Of a stretch of DNA of 64,000 nucleotides, positions 20,858 through 30,537 are shown one piece after another. The position numbers and the translations under genes were made by a program. Each line of letters starts with the position of its first letter. Within the stretch, counting starts at the first letter, position 1. Source of the DNA: Mycolicibacterium nivoides (GTDB lineage Bacteria > Actinomycetota > Actinomycetes > Mycobacteriales > Mycobacteriaceae); the NCBI RefSeq assembly GCF_003855255.1, contig NZ_CP034072.1:1178001-1242000 (forward strand). Reading direction: 5' to 3'. Below the pieces are notes generated by a model. It did not search any database and was not told where the DNA came from. It saw only the letters and a list, made by a program, of their open reading frames with translations.

Positions 20858-22451
20858 GAACGGCACCAATCGTGATCACCCGATCGCCGACGGCCAGTAT
20901 CGGGTCCCGGTGCCCGACCACCACCACCGTGGCGCCCGCGTGCGCCCGTGCGACGACGGCCTGCAGCACCCGCTGCTCCAGAGCGGCATCCAGGTGAGCG
21001 GTGGGCTCGTCGAGCAGCAGCAACCGCGCGGACGACCCGAGGGTGCGGGCGAGTCCCAGCCGCTGTCGCTGGCCCAGGGACAAACCGACGCCGGTGCGAC
21101 CGATCTGGGTGTCGAGGCCGTCGGGAAGATCGGCGAGAACGTCATCGAATCCGGCGTCGCGGCAGGCTCGGTCCAGGTCGGCCAGCGGTCCCAGCAGCTC
21201 CAGGTTTTCGCGGACGGTGCCGGGGATGAGGACCGGACGGTGGGGAAGCCAGGCGATACTGTGCCACCACGTCGTCGGATCCAGGTCGGCGACATCGACG
21301 CCGTCGACCCGCACCGGTCCCGATGGCAGCGTGGTCAAGCCGAGAATGGCTTGCAGCGCAGTGGATTTTCCGGCCCCGTTGGGTCCAGTCAGCACGGTGA
21401 CCCGGCCGGGTTCGATCGCCGGGCCCAGACCGTCCAACTGTATTGTCGGTGCGGAGCCCGGCACCCGGACGCCACCTTGGACCGGTGCATGCGTCTCGCA
21501 CAGCCGAAAAGCTTGTTCTGCGGCGGTTTTGCCGTCCTGCGCGGCGTGAAAGGCCGCGCCCACCCGGCGCAACGGCCAGAACACTTCGGGAGCCAGCAAC
21601 AGGACCGTCAACCCGGCCGCAAGGGTCATCTCGCCGTGTACCAGCCGCACACCGACACTCACCGCCACCAGGGCCACGCCGAGGGTGGCCAGTAGCTCCA
21701 GCACCAACGAGGACAGGAACGCGATCCGTAGCGTCGCCATCGCCGAGCGGCGATGCGCAGCAGCCAGTTCGGTGATCCGCTGCACCGATCCGGCGGCCCG
21801 GCCGAGGGCGCGCAGTGTCGGGATGCCTGCCACCAGATCGAGCAGCCGGGCCTGCAGCGTGGTCATCGCTGCCAGCGCGGCGGCCGAGCGCTCGGCGGTG
21901 ACCAGGCCGATCAGCACCATGAAGATCGGGATCAGGGGGAGCGCGATCACCACGATCGCGGCGGCCTGCAGGTCGTAGCAGGCCATCACCACCACCGCGA
22001 CTGGAGTGAGGACCGCGGCCTGCACCACCGCGGGCAGGTAGCCGGTGAAGTAGGGGCGCAGGCCGTCCAGGCCCCGGGTCACCACTGCCGCAGCGGCATC
22101 CCGGTCGGTCGCCAATCGCCTTGGCGGCAGGGAGGTCACCGAGCGCAGTACCTGGCTGGACAACTCGCCTATCACCGCTGTCGCGCCGCGCTGCGACAGC
22201 CGGCCCTGGAGCCAGTGCGCGGCCGCGCGTAGAAGCCAGAGCGCACACAGCGTGACGATGGCGGCACCGTGGCGGGTCGCCGAGCCCGGATCGGTGATGA
22301 TCCCGGCGACGATGTGTGCCAGCACAACGGCTGCCGCGATCGTGCTGACGCTGATGGTTACCCCGCACCCTACTGTCGCCAGGAGGTGGCGCCGCAGTGC
22401 CGCCGTCGACCCGGTGGCGCCGCGGACGCCGAGTGCGCGCCAGAGATTCAG
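20844..22451 (-). CDS. cydD: ABC transporter CydD subunit, probable CTG start
   Basis: 535 residues. Membrane domain, then ATPase with Walker A GPNGAGKST, signature LSLGQRQRLG and Walker B LLLLDEPT; partner of CydC. The N terminus is unusual: no ATG, GTG or TTG lies in frame between cydB's end and GTG 22325, which falls inside the first helix. A CTG at 22451-22449 overlaps the cydB stop as CTGA, the same geometry as common ATGA couplings, and gives a plausible start (MNLWRALGVRG). Start inferred; identity certain. Confidence 0.88.
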   Translation of the reverse strand: MNLWRALGVRGATGSTAALRRHLLATVGCGVTISVSTIAAAVVLAHIVAGIITDPGSATRHGAAIVTLCALWLLRAAAHWLQGRLSQRGATAVIGELSSQVLRSVTSLPPRRLATDRDAAAAVVTRGLDGLRPYFTGYLPAVVQAAVLTPVAVVVMACYDLQAAAIVVIALPLIPIFMVLIGLVTAERSAAALAAMTTLQARLLDLVAGIPTLRALGRAAGSVQRITELAAAHRRSAMATLRIAFLSSLVLELLATLGVALVAVSVGVRLVHGEMTLAAGLTVLLLAPEVFWPLRRVGAAFHAAQDGKTAAEQAFRLCETHAPVQGGVRVPGSAPTIQLDGLGPAIEPGRVTVLTGPNGAGKSTALQAILGLTTLPSGPVRVDGVDVADLDPTTWWHSIAWLPHRPVLIPGTVRENLELLGPLADLDRACRDAGFDDVLADLPDGLDTQIGRTGVGLSLGQRQRLGLARTLGSSARLLLLDEPTAHLDAALEQRVLQAVVARAHAGATVVVVGHRDPILAVGDRVITIGAVHVSS

Positions 22452-23488
22452 GCCGACCGCCGCGACAACCCGATGGGGGCTGGGATGCGATCCGCCGAAA
22501 TCCGCTTGCGGAACACCCAGTACGTCCAGCCCTGGTACACGAGAACCAGAGGCAGCAGCGTCAACGAAGCCCAGGTCATGATCTTCAAGGTGTAGGGGGT
22601 CGACGAGCCGTTGTAGATCGTCACGCCCCAGTCCGGGTTCAGGGTCGAGGGCAGCAGATGCGGGTACATCGCGCCGAACAGCAGGACCACGACGGATGCC
22701 ACGACCACCACGGTGGCGACGAATGCCCACCCTTCCCGCGACCGCGACCACATGAGCGCGACCGAGACGAGCAGCGCGATCACGGCTACCGCCAACGGCG
22801 CCCAGGTCCACGGCTTGCCGTAGGCCAGCTGCGTCCACAGCCCGAAGCCGCCGGCCAACAGGATCACCGGCAGGGTCAGGATCCGGGCGAACCGGAAGGC
22901 GTCATCACGCACGGGCCCTGCGGTTTTCAACGCGATGAACACTGAGCCATAGAACGCGAACAACGAGGCGGTGGCCAGGCCGCCGAGCAGCGTGTAGGCG
23001 TTGAGCACGTCACCGATCGAGGTATGGACCCGATGGTCGGCGTCGATCGGTAAGCCGCGCACCAGGATTGCGAAGGCAACGCCCCACAGTATGGCGGGCA
23101 ACCACGATCCCACCGCGATGCCCAGGTCGGCCCACTTGCGCCATTTGGTGTCATCGATCTTGCCGCGCCACTCGATGCCCACGATTCGCAGGATCATCCC
23201 GAACAGAATCGCCAGCAGCGGCAGGTACAACGCGGAGAACAGGGTTGCGTACCAGTTCGGGAATGCCGCGAACATCGCCGCACCCGCCGTGATCAGCCAC
23301 ACCTCGTTGGCGTCCCACACCGGTCCGATGGTGTTCAGGACTGCGCGCCTACGGCTTTCCGGATCACCTTCTCCCGCACTGCCCAGCGGGGCCATCAGCA
23401 TGCCGACGCCGAAGTCAAAGCCTTCCAGCACCACGAATCCGAGGAACAGAACGGCGATGAGTATGAACCAAAGTTCTTGGAGTCCCAT
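22448..23488 (-). CDS. cydB: cytochrome bd quinol oxidase subunit II
   Basis: 346 residues, polytopic, with the family start LQELWFILIAVLFLGFVVLEGFDFG and conserved NTIGPVWDANEVWL. Second subunit of the high-affinity menaquinol oxidase. ATG 23488 is 15 nt after cydA. The stop overlaps the proposed cydD CTG. Confidence 0.95.
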   Translation of the reverse strand: MGLQELWFILIAVLFLGFVVLEGFDFGVGMLMAPLGSAGEGDPESRRRAVLNTIGPVWDANEVWLITAGAAMFAAFPNWYATLFSALYLPLLAILFGMILRIVGIEWRGKIDDTKWRKWADLGIAVGSWLPAILWGVAFAILVRGLPIDADHRVHTSIGDVLNAYTLLGGLATASLFAFYGSVFIALKTAGPVRDDAFRFARILTLPVILLAGGFGLWTQLAYGKPWTWAPLAVAVIALLVSVALMWSRSREGWAFVATVVVVASVVVLLFGAMYPHLLPSTLNPDWGVTIYNGSSTPYTLKIMTWASLTLLPLVLVYQGWTYWVFRKRISADRIPAPIGLSRRSA

Positions 23489-23503
23489 CTGTGATCAGTC
23501 CTC

Positions 23504-24997
23504 TCAGTACGCGAACGACAAGGGAGCGGATTCGTCCTCGCCGGGAGGCGTGGGCGGTGCGGGTTCGGAATCGTGTTCCTGAGGCCCTTCGGTCACGTAG
23601 CGACGCATGAGCCAGAACCAGACGACCGCGAGGGCACCGTAGAGCAGGGTGAAGACCGCGAGTGAGAAGAAGACCGTGCCTGCCGAATGATCCGACACGC
23701 CTTGTTGCACGGTAAGCCGCACCATCTGGTCGCCGGTCGGGTTCGGTACCACCACCCAGGGTTGACGACCCATTTCGGTGAACACCCAGCCGGCGGAATT
23801 GGCCAGGAACGGTGTCGGCAGGGTGATCAGGGCGAAGATGCCGAACCACCGCTGGTCGGGAAGCCTTCGCCCACGGGTGAGCCACAGCGCCAGCAGGGCG
23901 AAGGCCAGCGGTACCACCATGAGGCCGATCATCGCCCGGAACGACCAGTAGGTGACGAACAGGTTCGGCCGGTAGTCACCGGGGCCGAACCGTGACTCGT
24001 ATTGCTTCTGCAGGTCGTTGACGCCCTCCAGGGTGACGCCGCTGAACTTGCCCTCGGCCAGGAACGGCAGCACGTAGGGAACCTCGATCACGTGGTTCAC
24101 GCTGGCGCAGTTGTTGTGCGTGCCGACGGTCAGGACCGAGAAGTCCGGATCGGTCTGCGTGTCGCACAGTGACTCGGCCGAAGCCATTTTCATGGGCTGC
24201 TGGACGAACATCAGCTTGCCCTGGACATCACCGGTGAGGAACAGCACGACCACGGCAGCCAAGGCGACCACGCTGCCCAGAATCGTTGCCGGCCGGTACA
24301 TCCTGGCGGAGTCGAGCGCTCCTTCTGTCGCCGGGGCGTCCAGCGCCTCGCCGCGAGCCGCCCTGCGCCGGTCGCGCACCATCAGCCACGCGCTCACGGT
24401 CGCGACGAACGTGCCTGCGGTGAGCAGCGAGCCGGCGACCACATGCAGGAACGCCCAAATCGCAGTGTTGTTGGTCAGCAGGGCACCGAAGTCGATCAGC
24501 TCCGCTCGTCCACTCTCAGGGTTGAACTTCGCCCCGACGGGATGCTGCATGAACGAGTTCGCCGCGATGATGAAGAAGGCCGACGCGTTGACGGCGAAGG
24601 CCACCATCCAGATGCAGAACAGGTGAACCGCCCGGGGCAGTCGCGTCCAGCCGAAGATCCACAAGCCGATGAACGTGGACTCGACGAAGAACGCGACCAG
24701 GCCCTCGAAGGCCAGCGGAGCGCCGAAGATGTCGCCGACGAATCGCGAGTATTCGCTCCAGTTCATGCCGAACTGGAATTCCTGCACGATGCCGGTGGCG
24801 ACACCGATCGCGAAGTTGATCAGAAAGAGCTTGCCGAAGAACCGGGTCAGCCGGTACCAGCTGTCGTTCCCGGTGACCACCCACACCGTCTGCATCACGG
24901 CGATCAGCGGTGCCAACCCGATCGTCAGCGGAACGAATATGAAGTGATAGACGGTGGTGATGCCGAACTGCCACCGCGATACGTCCAAAGCGTCCAT
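23504..24997 (-). CDS. cydA: cytochrome bd quinol oxidase subunit I
   Basis: 497 residues. Carries haems b558, b595 and d; visible landmarks are the His in TVYHFIFVPL, the acidic proton-path helix APLAFEGLVAFFVEST, and the quinol-binding Q-loop region with KQYESRFGPGDYRPN. Oxygen reduction at low O2 or when the bcc-aa3 branch is blocked. Heads the cyd operon; a 23-bp dyad lies about 30-50 bp upstream. Confidence 0.96.
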   Translation of the reverse strand: MDALDVSRWQFGITTVYHFIFVPLTIGLAPLIAVMQTVWVVTGNDSWYRLTRFFGKLFLINFAIGVATGIVQEFQFGMNWSEYSRFVGDIFGAPLAFEGLVAFFVESTFIGLWIFGWTRLPRAVHLFCIWMVAFAVNASAFFIIAANSFMQHPVGAKFNPESGRAELIDFGALLTNNTAIWAFLHVVAGSLLTAGTFVATVSAWLMVRDRRRAARGEALDAPATEGALDSARMYRPATILGSVVALAAVVVLFLTGDVQGKLMFVQQPMKMASAESLCDTQTDPDFSVLTVGTHNNCASVNHVIEVPYVLPFLAEGKFSGVTLEGVNDLQKQYESRFGPGDYRPNLFVTYWSFRAMIGLMVVPLAFALLALWLTRGRRLPDQRWFGIFALITLPTPFLANSAGWVFTEMGRQPWVVVPNPTGDQMVRLTVQQGVSDHSAGTVFFSLAVFTLLYGALAVVWFWLMRRYVTEGPQEHDSEPAPPTPPGEDESAPLSFAY

Positions 24998-25025
24998 CTG
25001 GCCCTACTTCCGAGGTCTCAGACCA

Positions 25026-25048
25026 ATCTACGACGGAGTGTAGTAGAT
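25026..25048. promoter_or_regulatory. imperfect dyad upstream of cydA, operator candidate
   Basis: ATCTACGAC and GTAGTAGAT are 9-bp arms with one mismatch around the 5-bp core GGAGT. It lies between the cydA ATG (24997) and the end of the Rv1624c homologue. The outer TAC/GTA content recalls BlaI-type TACTAC/GTAGTA operators, from memory; binding is untested. Confidence 0.4.
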
Positions 25049-25082
25049 GGTTGCGGGCCAGGCGCCGACCTTGACCGGTGTC

Positions 25083-25673
25083 TTACGTCACCGGAGGCGC
25101 CTGGTGTGAGATTGCGGCTTTGAGCTTCTTGGCGTCGCTGCGGATTCCGAAGGCCGAGATGACCTCGAATACCCCGACGACGATCAGGATGATGCCGGTG
25201 ACCTGAGTCAGTGCGACCAGACCCTCCAACGGGGCGACGAACATGATGATGCCGGCGAGGACGCTGACGATGCCGAGGATGATCTCCCAGATACGCCCAG
25301 GCAGGGTGGGGTCCCCGATGGCCGACATCGCCGTAGCGACGCCGCGGAAGATGAACCCGACACCGATCCAGATCGCCAGCAGCTCGATCGAATTGTCCAG
25401 GTTCATGAAGCAGAGGACGGCCAGCACGAGTGCCGCGGCGCCGCCGATGAACAGCAACACGCGGCCACCGACCGACGAACGGATGCTGAACGCCAGTACG
25501 AGCTGCGAGATACCCGTGATCAACAGATAAGCGCCGAAAAAGATGGCGGTGACGAAGATTGCAGCACCGGGACGGATGAAAACGAGGATTCCGAGGAGGA
25601 TGGCAAGGATGCCGGTGACCAATGCCGTCTTCCACAGGTGCGGCAACAAGCTTGGGGCAGCGGTGGTTTCCAT
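25083..25673 (-). CDS. DUF308/HdeD-like membrane protein (Rv1624c-like)
   Basis: 196 residues with about six hydrophobic helices in three pairs, and the DUF308 pattern of short loops (PGAAIFVTAIFFGAYLL, GVGFIFRG). ATG 25673 preferred over TTG/GTG-type extensions to 25691. Sits immediately before cydA on the same strand, as Rv1624c does. HdeD proteins relate to acid stress in enterics, but here the role is unknown. Confidence 0.82.
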   Translation of the reverse strand: METTAAPSLLPHLWKTALVTGILAILLGILVFIRPGAAIFVTAIFFGAYLLITGISQLVLAFSIRSSVGGRVLLFIGGAAALVLAVLCFMNLDNSIELLAIWIGVGFIFRGVATAMSAIGDPTLPGRIWEIILGIVSVLAGIIMFVAPLEGLVALTQVTGIILIVVGVFEVISAFGIRSDAKKLKAAISHQAPPVT

Positions 25674-25745
25674 GGTCGCAGTCTGGCACATACAGCTGCC
25701 CTGAACACGGATTTTACGGTACGGCTGTGGCGCTGAAGCATGCTC

Positions 25746-25793
25746 GTTAAGGTTCCGTTACCGGCGCTGCATCCCCGGCCGGAGGCCGTTAAC
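25746..25793. promoter_or_regulatory. GTTAA/GTTAC motif cluster before the ABC operon
   Basis: GTTAA (25746), GTTAC (25757) and GTTAAC (25788); the first two are 11 bp apart, one helical turn. GlnR sites in actinobacteria also use helically phased GTnAC-type half-sites, so nitrogen control of the downstream transporter is possible but weakly supported. Confidence 0.2.
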
Positions 25794-25847
25794 GTCTCCG
25801 TTTTGGGATAGCCCGAGCCCAGCCGAAGACAGAGAGAAGAGGCAACC

Positions 25848-26768
25848 GTGACTGTTGGATGTCGTCCCCGACGAAGCAAGATGTGGCGTTTCGCGGTGGT
25901 GGTTGCCGCGAGCGGTGCGCTCGTGATGTCGGGCTGCGCGAACAATACCGAATCCGGTGGGTCCGAAACCAAGACGACGACCGCGGCAAAGGTTGAGAAG
26001 GTGGACGCGATCGCCAACACCTTGCCGGAGCCGATCAAGTCGAGCGGCAAACTCATCGTCGGTACCGACCCGTCCTACCCGCCCAACGAGTTCAAGGATC
26101 CCGCCGGGCAGATCATCGGCTTCGACGTCGATTTGATGAATGCGATCGCCGCCACGCTGGGCCTTACCCCGGAGTACCGGGCGTCGTTGTTCGACAAGAT
26201 CATCCCGTCGGTACAGGGCGGAAACTACAACGTCGGCATGTCCTCGTTCACCGACTCGAAGAAGCGCGAAGAGCAGGTGGACTTCGTGACCTACTTCAGT
26301 GCCGGTTCCGCGTGGGCGCAGAAGGTCGGTGCGGGGATCAACCCAGAGGATGCGTGCGGCAAGAAGATCGCGGTGCAGACGGCCACGGTGCAGGACACCG
26401 ACGAACTACCGGCGCGCAGTGAGAAGTGTGTCAAGGCCGGCAAGCCTGCCATCCAGGTCGTGAAGTTCGACGACCAGACTGCCGCCACCAGTGCGGTCAT
26501 GCTCGGGCAGGCTGACGCCATGTCGGCCGATTCGCCGGTGACGGCGTACGCGATCAAGCAGAGCAACGGAAAGCTTGAGGCGGCAGGGGAGGTGTTCGAT
26601 TCCGCCCCGTACGGCTGGGCGGTGCAGAAGGGCTCGCCACTGGCGGCCTCCCTGCAGCAGGCTCTGCAACACCTGATCGACAACGGTGTCTACAAGCAGG
26701 TGGCCGCGAACTGGGGTGCCGAGAACGGGATGATCGAGAAGCCGGTCGTCAACGGTGCAATCAGCTGA
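25848..26768 (+). CDS. polar amino-acid ABC transporter, substrate-binding lipoprotein
   Basis: 306 residues. Signal peptide with lipobox VMSGC (Cys about residue 32), then an SBP_bac_3 fold: LIVGTDPSYPPNEF, IGFDVDLMNAIA, SVQGGNYNVGMSSFTDSKKR, and DSAPYGWAVQKGSPL. Binds a polar amino acid such as glutamate, glutamine or a basic residue; which one is not readable. GTG 25848 is preceded by GAGAAGAGG. First gene of a three-gene operon. Confidence 0.92.
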   Translation: MTVGCRPRRSKMWRFAVVVAASGALVMSGCANNTESGGSETKTTTAAKVEKVDAIANTLPEPIKSSGKLIVGTDPSYPPNEFKDPAGQIIGFDVDLMNAIAATLGLTPEYRASLFDKIIPSVQGGNYNVGMSSFTDSKKREEQVDFVTYFSAGSAWAQKVGAGINPEDACGKKIAVQTATVQDTDELPARSEKCVKAGKPAIQVVKFDDQTAATSAVMLGQADAMSADSPVTAYAIKQSNGKLEAAGEVFDSAPYGWAVQKGSPLAASLQQALQHLIDNGVYKQVAANWGAENGMIEKPVVNGAIS

Positions 26769-26775
26769 GCCGCCG

Positions 26776-27678
26776 ATGACTGATGCATCGCCGCCGCCCG
26801 CCATCGACGCTGTTCCGCTGAGGCATCCGTGGCGGTGGGTGGCGGCGATCGTCATCCTCGTCCTGCTCGGGCTGTTCATCTATGGCGCGGCCACCAACGA
26901 GGCTTACGGGTGGCAGACCTACGCGAAGTACCTCTTCGACGAACGTATCTCGCAAGCTGCCTGGAACACGCTGCAACTGACCATCTATTCGATGATCCTG
27001 GCGCTCGTTCTCGGCGTGCTGCTCGCCGTTATGCGGCTGTCGCCGAATCCGGTCCTCAAGGCCGTGGCCTGGACGTATCTGTGGATCTTCCGCGGCACAC
27101 CGATCTACGTGCAATTGGTGCTGTGGGGGCTTGTCCCGGTGATCTACAAGAACATTCAGATCGGGGTACCGTTCGGCCCACGGCTTTTCGAGTTCAGCCT
27201 GTCGGATCCGAATGTGTTCTGGCTGGCGGTACTCGGCCTGGGTCTCAACGAGGCGGCCTACATGGCCGAGATCATCCGGGGCGGCCTGATCTCGGTGCCC
27301 GAAGGCCAGACAGAGGCATCGGTCGCGCTCGGCATGTCGTGGGGAATGACCATGCGCCGCACGGTTCTTCCGCAGGCGATGCGCGTCATCATCCCGCCGA
27401 CCGGCAACGAGTTCATCAGCATGCTGAAGACCACGTCACTGGTCACCGCCGTTCCCTACAGCTTCGAGTTGTACGGTCGCTCAAAAGATATCGGGGTCGC
27501 GCTGTTCGAACCGGTTCCGCTGCTGCTGGTGGCCTCCACCTGGTACCTGGCGATCACCAGCGTCCTGATGATCGGGCAGTACTACCTGGAGCGGCACTTC
27601 TCGCGGGGTGCGTCGCGCAAGCTCACCTCCAAACAACTTGAGGCCTTGGCCAAAGCCCAGATGGGAGTGACGAATTGA
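26776..27678 (+). CDS. polar amino-acid ABC transporter permease
   Basis: 300 residues, HisM/GlnP type with five to six helices and the EAA loop ([17 protein letters not shown]...[12 protein letters not shown]). ATG 26776 follows the binding protein by 7 nt; GTG 26755 is an alternative overlapping it. The N-terminal 20 residues are polar and Pro-rich. It overlaps the ATPase gene by 4 nt (TTGA). Confidence 0.93.
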   Translation: MTDASPPPAIDAVPLRHPWRWVAAIVILVLLGLFIYGAATNEAYGWQTYAKYLFDERISQAAWNTLQLTIYSMILALVLGVLLAVMRLSPNPVLKAVAWTYLWIFRGTPIYVQLVLWGLVPVIYKNIQIGVPFGPRLFEFSLSDPNVFWLAVLGLGLNEAAYMAEIIRGGLISVPEGQTEASVALGMSWGMTMRRTVLPQAMRVIIPPTGNEFISMLKTTSLVTAVPYSFELYGRSKDIGVALFEPVPLLLVASTWYLAITSVLMIGQYYLERHFSRGASRKLTSKQLEALAKAQMGVTN

Positions 27679-28448
27679 CCGTCGTCGCCGAACCGATGGT
27701 TCGGGCCGAGAGTGTGTGCAAGAACTTCGGCGCCCTTAACGTCCTCAAGGGCGTGACGTTGGACGTCGGCCGGGGCGAAGTGTTGTGCATGGTCGGTCCA
27801 TCCGGCTCGGGCAAGTCGACGTTCTTGCGATGCATCAACCATCTTGAGCAGGTCAACGCCGGCCGTCTCTACGTCGATGGGGAACTGATCGGCTATCGCG
27901 AGCGCGGCGGCAAGCTGCATGAGATGGCCCCGAGGGACGCCGCGCGGCAACGCCGCGACATCGGCATGGTCTTCCAGCATTTCAACCTGTTCCCGCACCG
28001 GACTGCGCTGGAGAACGTCATCGAGGCACCCATCCACGTCAAGCGGGTGAAGAAGGATGCGGCGCTGGCTCGCGCCAAGGACCTGCTGGATCAGGTGGGG
28101 TTGTCCGCGAAGTCCGACGCGTATCCCGCACAGCTGTCGGGCGGGCAGCAGCAGCGGGTCGCCATCGCCCGCGCGCTGGCGATGAATCCGAAGCTGATGC
28201 TGTTCGACGAGCCGACCTCGGCACTGGATCCCGAGCTGGTCGGTGAGGTGCTGGCGGTGATCAAGAAACTCGCGGGCGAGGGCATGACGATGGTGGTGGT
28301 CACCCACGAGATGGGTTTCGCCCGCGAGGTGGCCGACAAGCTGGTCTTCATGGACGGCGGCGTCATCGTGGAGAGCGGCAATCCTCGCGAGGTGATGGCC
28401 AACCCGAAACATGAACGTACAAAAGAGTTTCTGTCGAAGGTGATGTAG
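27675..28448 (+). CDS. polar amino-acid ABC transporter ATPase
   Basis: 257 residues, GlnQ/HisP type. Walker [11 protein letters not shown]-loop [12 protein letters not shown], signature LSGGQQQR, Walker [13 protein letters not shown], and the H-loop VVTHE are intact. Drives uptake with the upstream permease and lipoprotein. TTG 27675 overlaps the permease stop. Confidence 0.94.
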   Translation: MTVVAEPMVRAESVCKNFGALNVLKGVTLDVGRGEVLCMVGPSGSGKSTFLRCINHLEQVNAGRLYVDGELIGYRERGGKLHEMAPRDAARQRRDIGMVFQHFNLFPHRTALENVIEAPIHVKRVKKDAALARAKDLLDQVGLSAKSDAYPAQLSGGQQQRVAIARALAMNPKLMLFDEPTSALDPELVGEVLAVIKKLAGEGMTMVVVTHEMGFAREVADKLVFMDGGVIVESGNPREVMANPKHERTKEFLSKVM

Positions 28449-28458
28449 CGTCGATCGT

Positions 28459-29316
28459 GTGGTTTCGGCACGCAATGACGTCTTCGTCACGGTTGGTGAG
28501 CTTCGCGAGCACATCGCCTCGGGAGCTCCGGTCACGGTGCTCGACGTGCGGTGGACGCTGGCCGAGCCCGACGGTGAACAGGCCTATCTCAGCGGTCATC
28601 TGCCCGGCGCCGTCTACGTCTCACTCGATGACGACCTGACCGACCACCGGGTCACCGGTCGCGGGCGTCATCCGCTGCCGTCGGGAACCGACCTGCAGGC
28701 CGCGGCCCGTCGTTGGGGTGTGCGCAACGGTGTGCCCACCGTCGTCTATGACGACTGGAACCGCGCTGGATCTGCCCGGGCCTGGTGGGTGCTTACCGCG
28801 GCCGGGATCGACGACGTCCGCATCCTCGACGGCGGTCTGTCGGCCTGGTCAGCAGCGGGTGAGGGCCTGCAATCCGGCCCGGTCACGCCGGAACCCGGCG
28901 ACGTGGACGTCGTTCACGACGACCTGTACCACGGAGCGCTGCGAACCCTGACCGCGGAAGCGGCGCAGTCTGCCGTGGACGTGCTGCTGGACGCGCGGGC
29001 GCCCGAACGGTTCCGCGGGGACGTCGAACCCGTCGACCCGGTGGCCGGCCACATCCCCGGAGCGGTCAATCTGCCCAGCACCCAGCTGCTTTCCGCGGAC
29101 GGCACGCTGCTCCCGGACGGCCCGCTTCGCGCGCTGCTGGCCGACCGGGGCGCGACCGGCGGCGCCGACGTCGGCGCGTACTGCGGGTCGGGGGTGACGG
29201 CGGCGCTGGCGGTGGCCGGGCTGGCCGCAGCCGGGGTGGACGCAGCGCTGTATCCCGGGTCGTGGTCGGAATGGGCCTCGAACCCCGACCGGCCCGTGGC
29301 CCGGGGTGAGCAGTAG
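28459..29316 (+). CDS. thiosulfate/3-mercaptopyruvate sulfurtransferase
   Basis: 285 residues, two rhodanese domains. The N-terminal inactive domain has SGHLPGAVYVSLDDD. The C-terminal domain has the active-site loop CGSGVT with the catalytic Cys near residue 245. The CGSGVT loop fits SseA-type enzymes. GTG 28459 follows the ABC ATPase by 10 nt, but a TAGCGT hexamer just upstream allows a separate start of transcription. Confidence 0.9.
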   Translation: MVSARNDVFVTVGELREHIASGAPVTVLDVRWTLAEPDGEQAYLSGHLPGAVYVSLDDDLTDHRVTGRGRHPLPSGTDLQAAARRWGVRNGVPTVVYDDWNRAGSARAWWVLTAAGIDDVRILDGGLSAWSAAGEGLQSGPVTPEPGDVDVVHDDLYHGALRTLTAEAAQSAVDVLLDARAPERFRGDVEPVDPVAGHIPGAVNLPSTQLLSADGTLLPDGPLRALLADRGATGGADVGAYCGSGVTAALAVAGLAAAGVDAALYPGSWSEWASNPDRPVARGEQ

Positions 29317-29361
29317 CCGCGACGCGCGAAATCGCTGCGCCCAGGCGCCGGGCGGCAACTT

Positions 29362-29367
29362 TATGCT
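29362..29367 (+). promoter_or_regulatory. -10 element, probable leaderless histidine kinase promoter
   Basis: TATGCT ends 6 nt before the ATG at 29374, and no Shine-Dalgarno lies between. This matches mycobacterial leaderless promoters. Confidence 0.45.
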
Positions 29368-29373
29368 GGGCCA

Positions 29374-30537
29374 ATGCAGCGCCGCCCCGACCCGGTCACG
29401 CCATTGTGGCGTGCCGCGCAGATCTTTCGGCTGCTGAGCTGTCTGTACGCGCTGGGGTTCCAGATCGCGATCAACGACGACCTGGCGCGTCCGGTGCTCG
29501 CCGGTGTGCTGTGCGCCGTACTGATCGCCTGGAGCATCGCGTGCGCGGTCGCCTACCTGCAGGGTTTCGGTCGCCGTCCGTCGTGGGTAATCGCCGAGGT
29601 CGTCGTGGTCTTGGCCCTCATGCTGTCCACCGAGTTGGTGGCCTCCGACCACTGGATCGCCGACAACCAGTCGTGGCCGACCACACTGTGGGCGACGAAT
29701 GCCACCATCTCGGCGGCACTGCAATTCGGCCCGGTCGGGGGGATGGCGGCCGGGCTGGCGGTGATGGCTGCGGCGGCCGCGCTGAAGGGCTACGTCAGCA
29801 TCAATCTGGGCCGCAATGCCACCATCGTGATCGAACTGGCGGTGGGATTGGCGGTGGGGATGGCCGCGCAGACCGCGCGCCGCGCCCATGCCGAGTTGGA
29901 GCGCGCAGTGCGGCTGGCCGCCTCGCTGGAGGAGCGGGAGCGATTGTCGCGCCGGGTACACGACGGGGCCATCCAAGTGCTGGCCCTGGTATCGCGGCGG
30001 GGACGCGAGATAGGGGGCGAGACAGCACAATTGGCCGAACTCGCGGGGGAGCAGGAGCGTGCCCTACGCAGGCTGGTCAGTGCGCCCGACCCGGAAGTGC
30101 ACACCGGCGGGGCCGCCGACATCGGCGCGTTGCTGCGGGCGCGCGCCTCGGATCGTGTATCGGTCAGCTTGCCGGCAGAGCCGGTGCTGCTCGAGCACGG
30201 GGCTGCCCATGAGTTGTTCGCCGCGGCGAGCAACGCCCTGGACAACGCCGCCGCGCACGCCGGGCCCGACGCCAAGGTGTTCGTCCTGCTCGAAGACCTG
30301 GGGGATTCGGTGACGGTGAGTATCCGCGACGACGGTGTGGGCATCGGTGACGGGCGCCTGGCCGAGGCGGCCCGTGAAGGTCATGTGGGAATCACGAAAT
30401 CCATTGTGGGCCGGATGGATTGGCTGGGCGGCCGGGCGCAGTTGCACACCGCGCCGGGATGCGGCACGGAGTGGGAGCTGACGCTGCCCCGCCCGGGCCG
30501 CGCCGCCGTTGACAAGGGTGGGAAGGGACAGCCATGA
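29374..30537 (+). CDS. NarL-family sensor histidine kinase
   Basis: 387 residues. An N-terminal membrane sensor of about six helices (residues 15-170), a short coiled linker (AHAELERAVRLAASLEERERL), the phospho-acceptor motif RVHDGAIQ of HisKA_3 type, and a HATPase_c domain with N box NALDNAAAHAG and G box DDGVGIG. Ligand unknown. It overlaps the response regulator by ATGA. Confidence 0.92.
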   Translation: MQRRPDPVTPLWRAAQIFRLLSCLYALGFQIAINDDLARPVLAGVLCAVLIAWSIACAVAYLQGFGRRPSWVIAEVVVVLALMLSTELVASDHWIADNQSWPTTLWATNATISAALQFGPVGGMAAGLAVMAAAAALKGYVSINLGRNATIVIELAVGLAVGMAAQTARRAHAELERAVRLAASLEERERLSRRVHDGAIQVLALVSRRGREIGGETAQLAELAGEQERALRRLVSAPDPEVHTGGAADIGALLRARASDRVSVSLPAEPVLLEHGAAHELFAAASNALDNAAAHAGPDAKVFVLLEDLGDSVTVSIRDDGVGIGDGRLAEAAREGHVGITKSIVGRMDWLGGRAQLHTAPGCGTEWELTLPRPGRAAVDKGGKGQP

